From positions 25,722-45,024 of the forward strand of contig DCXX01000121.1 of NCBI GenBank assembly GCA_002329125.1: 19,303 bases of DNA, given 5' to 3'. The notes under the pieces were generated by a model. That model searched no databases. It was not told the DNA's origin and worked only from the letters and a program-made list of their open reading frames with translations. Made by a program: the position numbers and the translations under genes. This stretch comes from Fidelibacterota bacterium UBA2125 (GTDB lineage Bacteria; Fidelibacterota; Marinisomatia; Marinisomatales; S15-B10). Shown piece by piece: positions 14,250 to 19,303 of this stretch; within the stretch, counting starts at the first letter, position 1, and the number at the start of each line of letters is the position of its first letter.

Positions 14250-15500
14250 ATGGATTCACATTTTTCATTGACTGCTGAAACCGCCGCCGGTCAGCCAGAT
14301 GTATTTTCAGTTTCCCAGATTACATCAGAGATTAAAGAGTTGCTTGATGGGGCGTTTCCGGCTGTATGGGTTGAAGGGGAAATTTCAAACTTCACACATC
14401 ATTTCGCTTCTGGGCATATGTACTTCACGCTGAAGGACGAAAAAGCCGAGCTGAGAGCAGCCATGTTCAGGGGATATAATGAACATCTGAAGTTCCCTGT
14501 TGAAAACGGCATGATGGTTTTGGCCCACGGGGATATTTCTGTTTATGAGTCAAGAGGTCAGTATCAGCTACTGGTGAGGCGCATGGAACCAGCAGGAGTG
14601 GGGACGCTTTATCTTGCCTTCGAGGCGTTGAAAAAAAAGCTGGAAGGTGAGGGCCTTTTTGACGAAAGTCGTAAGCAATCGTTACCTCCTTACCCTTTCA
14701 GGATTGGCGTTGTCACCTCTGGTACAGGTGCAGCAATTCAGGATATAAGAAATGTTCTATCGAGACGGGCACCTCATGTGGAACTGATCCTTCGCCCCAC
14801 ACTGGTTCAGGGGGATGGTGCTGCCGAGGATATTATTATAGCTATTAACGATTTGGAAGAAAGGGGAAATCTTGACCTCCTCATTGTTGGTCGTGGCGGT
14901 GGATCGCTGGAAGACCTTTGGGCCTTTAATGAAGAGAAAGTTGTAAGGCGTATTGCAGCCGCCACTGTCCCAATCATTTCTGCTGTTGGTCACGAAACCG
15001 ATTTCACCCTGGCAGATTTTTCTGCTGACCTCAGGGCTCCCACACCTTCATCCGCTGCCGAATTGGCCTCTCCAGCGTTAAGTGATATTAGGAGTAGTCT
15101 GGATGAAGTTGCCTGGAGACTGGGGGAAGGTCTGAAAAATAGAGTCCAGTCCTCGTGGCAGCAACTTGACGGACTGAGTTCTCGCTACGGTTTTCAGCAA
15201 CCGAGTGTTCTGCTGGATCGTGAAACTGAGCATTTGAATGAAATGGCAGAGCGTCTATCCCGGAATGTGCAGATGATCTTGGCAATGAAAAATGTTAACC
15301 ATGGTGCCATTAGTGGAAAACTTTCTTCTGTAAACCCAACGGCTATTCTAGAAAGGGGTTATGCCATTCCATATGTCCTTCCAGATAGAAGGAACTTAAA
15401 GAGTGTTAGAAACGTCAATAAGGGGGATCGGTTTGCTCTTCATCTTTCCGATGGAGAATTGGAAAGTGAAGTGAAGAAAGTCAGTAAAACTAGGAAGTAA
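14250..15500 (+). CDS. xseA: Exodeoxyribonuclease VII large subunit
   Basis: The 416-aa protein has an N-terminal OB-fold (about 17-112, VFSVSQITSEIKELL and VWVEGEISNF) and the ExoVII catalytic domain. Landmarks are IGVVTSGTGAAIQDI (152-166), GRGGGSLEDLWAFNEE (214-229) and SAVGHETDFTLADFSADLRA (244-263). The C-terminal part carries coiled-coil segments and the ERGYAI signature (356-361). With XseB it degrades single-stranded DNA from either end to acid-soluble oligonucleotides, acting in repair and recombination. It begins 20 nt after the phosphoesterase stop, and xseB follows. Confidence 0.97.
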   Translation: MDSHFSLTAETAAGQPDVFSVSQITSEIKELLDGAFPAVWVEGEISNFTHHFASGHMYFTLKDEKAELRAAMFRGYNEHLKFPVENGMMVLAHGDISVYESRGQYQLLVRRMEPAGVGTLYLAFEALKKKLEGEGLFDESRKQSLPPYPFRIGVVTSGTGAAIQDIRNVLSRRAPHVELILRPTLVQGDGAAEDIIIAINDLEERGNLDLLIVGRGGGSLEDLWAFNEEKVVRRIAAATVPIISAVGHETDFTLADFSADLRAPTPSSAAELASPALSDIRSSLDEVAWRLGEGLKNRVQSSWQQLDGLSSRYGFQQPSVLLDRETEHLNEMAERLSRNVQMILAMKNVNHGAISGKLSSVNPTAILERGYAIPYVLPDRRNLKSVRNVNKGDRFALHLSDGELESEVKKVSKTRK

Positions 15501-15551
15501 ACTTGAGAATTGATAAAGAGACCTTAACTTCAGTATTGCTGATAATTTATT

Positions 15552-15752
15552 ATGACTAGAAAGAAATCTCTCAAGTTCGAAGATTCTATGAAACGTCTCG
15601 AGAAAATCGTTGATCAGTTGGAAGGTGACTCTGCATCTCTGGAAAATAGTCTTAAGCTGTTTGAAGAAGGGATGAAGCTAACGGAAGAATGCCGGAAAAT
15701 GCTTGAAGATGCAGAGGAAAAGATAAAGAATCTGCTTGGCGAGGAAGACTGA
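15552..15752 (+). CDS. xseB: Exodeoxyribonuclease VII small subunit
   Basis: The 66-aa, highly charged helical protein matches the XseB pattern: FEDSMKRLEKIVDQLE (9-24), LENSLKLFEEGMKL (30-43), ECRKMLEDAEEKI (46-58). It packs along the XseA coiled coils and is required for ExoVII assembly. It follows xseA by 51 nt and lacks an obvious SD. Its stop abuts the nadK start. Its length is within the normal range for the family. Confidence 0.95.
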   Translation: MTRKKSLKFEDSMKRLEKIVDQLEGDSASLENSLKLFEEGMKLTEECRKMLEDAEEKIKNLLGEED

Positions 15753-16634
15753 ATGAAAGTTGCATTCTGGGGGAATACCCAAAAAGAAGTTTTCTGGGAG
15801 CTTCTCCCAGAGCTGACCTCCTGGCTTCAAGAGAAAGGACAGGAAGTATTCTTTACTACTCACATTCATAAACGTCTTGAGGACAAGTCAAAATTCAATT
15901 ACAACATCATAGAAGAAGCAGACGATTTCAAGAATGTGGATTTTGTTTTAGCCATGGGTGGTGACGGAACCATCCTGTCGGCTGCCCGGGGTGTTGAGCA
16001 TCGTGGCACCCCTATTTTTGGTGTCCATCTCGGCGGTCTCGGTTTCCTGGCGGAAGGGACCGTTGAAAATATGTACACACGCCTGGAGTCAATCATCGCT
16101 GGAAACTACACCACTTTCCCTAGGATTCTTGTTGAAGCAGTCATAGAAGGAAATACGGACACCACTGTTACGGCACTGAACGATCTTGTGATAGATGCCG
16201 GGGAGGGGTTTCGACTTATGAAATGTTCTCTTTTTTCGGAGAGACATTTTATCACATCCTACTCGGCCGACGGTCTCATCGTAGCAACGCCTACCGGTTC
16301 TACAGCTTACAATCTGGCGGCGGGTGGTCCAATAGTAACGCCGTGGCTATCCCTTTTCACTGTTACACCTATATGTCCTCATACACTATCATCCCGTCCT
16401 ATCGTATTGCCTGCTGAAAATGATCTCACCATAACCTTCCCTGAGGAGGAGCCCGGTGCCCGCCTCACTGTGGATGGTCAGCTGGAGTATTCTGTCCCGG
16501 CAAATGGTCGAGTGGTGGTCCGAAAGGCGGACTATGAAGTAAATATGATTACCTTTGAAGACAGGGATTATTTTCAGACCTTAAGAACAAAAATGGGGTG
16601 GGGCCAACACAACGGTGGTGCCAATTCAGAGTAA
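15753..16634 (+). CDS. nadK: NAD kinase
   Basis: The 293-aa protein phosphorylates NAD+ to NADP+ using ATP or polyphosphate. It contains MGGDGTILSAARG (68-80) with the GGDGT motif, GVHLGGLGFLAE (90-101), NDLVID (143-148), and the Gly-rich nucleotide motif SADGLIVATPTGSTAYNLAAG (171-191), then TPICPHTLSSRP (205-216). The ATG directly follows the xseB stop, with GAGGA (15741-15745) inside xseB as its SD. NAD kinase next to ExoVII subunits is a recurrent arrangement in bacteria. The next 144 bases before the convergent minus-strand gene hold no gene and no strong terminator. Confidence 0.97.
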   Translation: MKVAFWGNTQKEVFWELLPELTSWLQEKGQEVFFTTHIHKRLEDKSKFNYNIIEEADDFKNVDFVLAMGGDGTILSAARGVEHRGTPIFGVHLGGLGFLAEGTVENMYTRLESIIAGNYTTFPRILVEAVIEGNTDTTVTALNDLVIDAGEGFRLMKCSLFSERHFITSYSADGLIVATPTGSTAYNLAAGGPIVTPWLSLFTVTPICPHTLSSRPIVLPAENDLTITFPEEEPGARLTVDGQLEYSVPANGRVVVRKADYEVNMITFEDRDYFQTLRTKMGWGQHNGGANSE

Positions 16635-16778
16635 GTAAAACGATGGTCCTCCATCAAGTGGTAAAAGGTCCAATTACTTGCTGAGTTAATTATTATACTT
16701 TCTCTGAGTGCTCAGGAAATGAAGGATCATTTGTTTCAAAGGATGATGTTGGATATTATCGCAAGAAATGAAAATCAA

Positions 16779-19196
16779 TCAAATCTGGAAAAAATAATCG
16801 AGTTTTAGGAATAATGAATTTGATTGCGAATTGTCCCAAACTTTATCCTCAAAAGAATAGTAACGGTTAATATTCAGATTATATACAGCATAGATTAGGC
16901 TTCCCGGTGAATATTCCCATCGAAATACAAAGGTCCCAACCTGATTGTTGATCCGAAAATCTTTATCTTCGTTATATTGATAAGGCAAAACATTTAGCGA
17001 TTTTTCTTCCATCAGTCGATTGTAATCCACATAATCCATCTCAACCCTAAATGGTTGATAGTAAGCTTCAAAGGTCATTGTTGGAGAAAATGCAATATCT
17101 AACCGTAATTCTGTATTTAATTGCTCTTGCTGTGTGTTAGCATAAATTATATTTACGTTGCTTTGATCTTCAATAATTCCAACCCATTGCATGGATCTTG
17201 GTTCATTTTCTTTAGAAGAGTTCACTGACAAATTGATTTTATCTGTGGGCCGCAGTGTTAGCTTCAATCCATAACTAGTTCCTATTCCCCGGACTGATCC
17301 TTGATTAATATCGATCCTGGGTCTCACAACAATTTTTTTCCGGCGATCTGTTCGAAACCAAATGTTGAAGGATTGCCAAGCTTCATCTTTAATGATCACC
17401 GCACGTGGATCTCGATAAAGATCATCATCTTCAAATACTTCCGGATTATATTCAATTTGCCAACCCAGTCCCCAATAATTTGAGAAATCATTGTCTTGTT
17501 CAATTTCGATGTTTTGTCGAGTAATTAATCCATCACCTAAACCACCCAGACTCAGTTTAATTGCTAAAGACTGATTAAGAAAAATACTTTTAGGATAATC
17601 CCGTCGAATTGATCCCCGCAAGCCTGCATACCAGTTATTATTTCGTTGCTGATATCCCATATCATTTACATTAAAGTTTTTATCGGTAAAACTACCCCAG
17701 GAACTGAGATCCCACCATACGGGATCACGATAGCTGAGAATGAAACGGCCACCATAACCTGCTTTATCAGAAGTAATAGAATTGGCTGCTTGACCTGTAA
17801 ATGACAACTTATTTTCCCTTAATTTTAGACTCCAGTCAAAATTCAGAACGCTTGCTTTATCTGATTCACCTTGACGGCGCAGGTCTGTTCCCATAATTCC
17901 AATGGTCGATAGTTCATTTATTACAGGTTTTTCAACTCGACCCACAAAGTAATTGGTGTACGGTTCCAGTAAAAAGTTGTCTTTCTCAATATTTCCATTA
18001 ACCTCATACTCACGCGTACCATATTCACGATTTGTGACTGCATCGATAATACCATAGCGCAGCCCTGATGAAGTTTCTCCCAAGATTTTCGCAGCACCAA
18101 GAATTGTGGTCTCATTGGGCCGATCAATAATGGTGCCTGAATCAGGTGAATAAAAATCAGGTCTTCTACCTATTCGCCGCGAGTTAAATAGATTAAGCCT
18201 GCTTTTAAAGAAATTTGCTCCCTGAACAAAAAATGGACGTCGTTCATCCAATCGCGTTTCAAAGGCCGATAAGTTGAGCACGGAGGGGTCAGCTTGAACT
18301 TGACCAAAATCAGGGTTAAAGGTCACATTCAGAGTGGTATTGGAATTAAGGTTATAGCGAGTATCTAGACCAATATTCTCAATACTTTCAGTAGCATCTT
18401 TCTTTGTTTTTCCTGATAAAAGGTAGGGCACCAGTTCAATATTTCTCGGTTGAGGAATATCCTCAATGCCTTTTAAAACACCAAAATGGGGGACTATGCC
18501 CCGGACACCTTTTGCTCTACCAGGCCAATTAATTTCTTCCTGGTTATTGTAGTAACCCCTTTGAAAAGTAGCACCCCACTCCTGAATACGCTCATTGCTG
18601 TATTGAAATACATTGAATGGTACCCTGATCTCCGCAGACCACCCTTGTTGATGCAGAGCAACCTTACTATCCCAAACTGCATTCCATGTTCCATCAAATC
18701 CATCATAACCATCTCCTGAAATAGCAACATCAACTTGAACCTCTGCTGCATTAACCGCAAACCAGTATCCTGTTTTGTCATCATTTCTTGAATCAATTCC
18801 AAACCCAACCCAATCCGAGTTAAACTCAAATCCTTCTTCCCAATCATCGCGGCGAGCCATCCGGGCCATTATTTTTTCAGGATTAGGATCAAAATTATCA
18901 AAAGCAATGTAGAGATATTCATCATCGTACAATATGCGGAACTCTGTACGAACTGTTGGAGCTTCTAAATTGTATGGATCGTACTGGAGAAATTCATCCG
19001 CCAGAATCGCTTTCTCCCAGGCTGCATCATCGATGCGACCATCTATTGCCGGTGGATCTTCCGTACGCGTCGCTATAGCAACTTTATATTTCAATTTGGT
19101 GTAATCTTCTATATCTCCTTTATTATGGGAATCATGCCCAAAAGCAACAGAGAAAAAACAGAATAGTAACATGAAATGATTCATTCGAGATTTCAT
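16779..19196 (-). CDS. DUF5916 outer-membrane protein with N-terminal CBM9-like domain
   Basis: From ATG 19196 the protein is 805 aa. The frame is open to 19241, but an AAGGGG (complement of 19202-19207) five bases before 19196 and the signal peptide (1-20, ending SVAFG) fix the start there. Residues about 48-200 form a carbohydrate-binding family 9-like beta-sandwich (PPAIDGRIDDAAWEKA, YLYIAFDNFD, WSAEIRVPF). A DUF5916 region follows, with the hallmark TFNPDFGQVQADPSVLNLSAF (292-312) and RRPFFVQGANFF (319-330). The C-terminal half is rich in alternating aromatic/polar strands and ends LKLDYFFQI, as expected for a large beta-barrel. Such proteins are common in Bacteroidetes and relatives; substrate and function are unknown, though binding or uptake of a glycan is usually supposed. 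Sampled lines of this gene are more AT-rich than most of the neighbouring plus-strand genes. Confidence 0.9.
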   Translation of the reverse strand: MKSRMNHFMLLFCFFSVAFGHDSHNKGDIEDYTKLKYKVAIATRTEDPPAIDGRIDDAAWEKAILADEFLQYDPYNLEAPTVRTEFRILYDDEYLYIAFDNFDPNPEKIMARMARRDDWEEGFEFNSDWVGFGIDSRNDDKTGYWFAVNAAEVQVDVAISGDGYDGFDGTWNAVWDSKVALHQQGWSAEIRVPFNVFQYSNERIQEWGATFQRGYYNNQEEINWPGRAKGVRGIVPHFGVLKGIEDIPQPRNIELVPYLLSGKTKKDATESIENIGLDTRYNLNSNTTLNVTFNPDFGQVQADPSVLNLSAFETRLDERRPFFVQGANFFKSRLNLFNSRRIGRRPDFYSPDSGTIIDRPNETTILGAAKILGETSSGLRYGIIDAVTNREYGTREYEVNGNIEKDNFLLEPYTNYFVGRVEKPVINELSTIGIMGTDLRRQGESDKASVLNFDWSLKLRENKLSFTGQAANSITSDKAGYGGRFILSYRDPVWWDLSSWGSFTDKNFNVNDMGYQQRNNNWYAGLRGSIRRDYPKSIFLNQSLAIKLSLGGLGDGLITRQNIEIEQDNDFSNYWGLGWQIEYNPEVFEDDDLYRDPRAVIIKDEAWQSFNIWFRTDRRKKIVVRPRIDINQGSVRGIGTSYGLKLTLRPTDKINLSVNSSKENEPRSMQWVGIIEDQSNVNIIYANTQQEQLNTELRLDIAFSPTMTFEAYYQPFRVEMDYVDYNRLMEEKSLNVLPYQYNEDKDFRINNQVGTFVFRWEYSPGSLIYAVYNLNINRYYSFEDKVWDNSQSNSLFLKLDYFFQI

Positions 19197-19201
19197 ATGT
19201 A

Positions 19202-19207
19202 CCCCTT
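19202..19207 (-). promoter_or_regulatory. Shine-Dalgarno that fixes the start of the DUF5916 gene
   Basis: Read on the minus strand this is AAGGGG, five bases before ATG 19196. It excludes the upstream in-frame start candidates at 19238-19241, which would put a hydrophilic stretch ahead of the signal peptide. Confidence 0.7.
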
Positions 19208-19303
19208 CTGAGACAAGATGATCTAGCTGTTTGGACATCAATAGAACTAGTAAGGTAAAATAAAGGCCGCTGTTTTATGTCCTGAGATAAGAGGCGCCAT
19301 TGA

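Noticed and set aside
16642..16655. Hairpin GATGG-TCCT-CCATC between the convergent genes, with a GTTTT run on the minus strand
   Set aside because: The five-pair stem is weak and it lies well over 100 nt from the DUF5916 stop; not enough to call a terminator.
16704..16715. Palindrome CTGAGTGCTCAG in the nadK-DUF5916 gap
   Set aside because: Too short and without a T-run or a second copy nearby; expected by chance.
16719..16808. 29-codon plus-strand ORF downstream of nadK
   Set aside because: No spaced SD, it overlaps the 3' end of the DUF5916 gene, and it has no recognisable features; chance is the simplest explanation.
1..19303. CRISPR array, tRNA, insertion sequence or prophage
   Set aside because: I saw no spaced direct repeats, no tRNA-like cloverleaf in the intergenic gaps, and no transposase, integrase or phage motif in any credible protein.

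Overview
The window is one long run of co-directional plus-strand genes (about 1-16634) followed by a single convergent minus-strand gene (16779-19196). I see no tRNA, rRNA, CRISPR array, insertion sequence or phage gene, and no gene-free stretch longer than about 210 bases. The gene content suggests a Gram-negative, outer-membrane-bearing bacterium of the Bacteroidetes/FCB superphylum or a close relative such as Candidatus Marinimicrobia. The pointers are a DUF2851 protein, a DUF5916 outer-membrane protein with a CBM9-like head, a stand-alone heptose-phosphate adenylyltransferase and a tiny AURKAIP1/COX24-type basic peptide. That placement is an inference from family distribution; no marker gene was searched.

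Region 1 (1-2816) is the end of a sugar-nucleotide / surface-polysaccharide cluster: a possible tail of an upstream gene, a left-handed beta-helix acyltransferase, a DegT-type PLP sugar aminotransferase, and a predicted lipoprotein with a polysaccharide-deacetylase-like fold, coupled to the aminotransferase by an ATGA overlap. A convincing rho-independent terminator lies at 2955-2984.

Region 2 (3026-7271) is a compact exopolysaccharide export module: a WbaP/WcaJ-type undecaprenyl-phosphate sugar phosphotransferase that starts glycan assembly on the lipid carrier, a Wzi-like outer-membrane beta-barrel, and a membrane-attached family 2 glycosyltransferase coupled by a GTGA overlap. The gap before the phosphotransferase holds an inverted repeat, a palindrome, the terminator and a 31-codon ORF that ends exactly on the phosphotransferase start codon.

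Region 3 (7352-16634) is mostly housekeeping and envelope maintenance: serS, plsC, a DUF2851 protein, rfaE2, a MltD-like lytic transglycosylase with three LysM repeats, an HU/IHF protein, a 31-residue ribosomal-type basic peptide, an exported zinc-dependent phospholipase C / S1-P1 nuclease-like protein, xseA, xseB and nadK. Most are spaced 0-50 nt apart, so they are probably co-transcribed in several units. The serS leader contains a near-perfect hairpin enclosing an 8-codon ORF with three serine codons.

Region 4 (16779-19196, minus) is a large secreted CBM9-like/DUF5916 protein whose base composition is visibly more AT-rich than most of its neighbours.

The best leads are the two possible leader-peptide arrangements (upstream of serS and of the phosphotransferase), the bS22/mS38-like micro-gene that ordinary gene callers miss, and the uncharacterised DUF2851 protein with a C-terminal cysteine cluster. 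I found no clear, self-contained new defence or mobile system.
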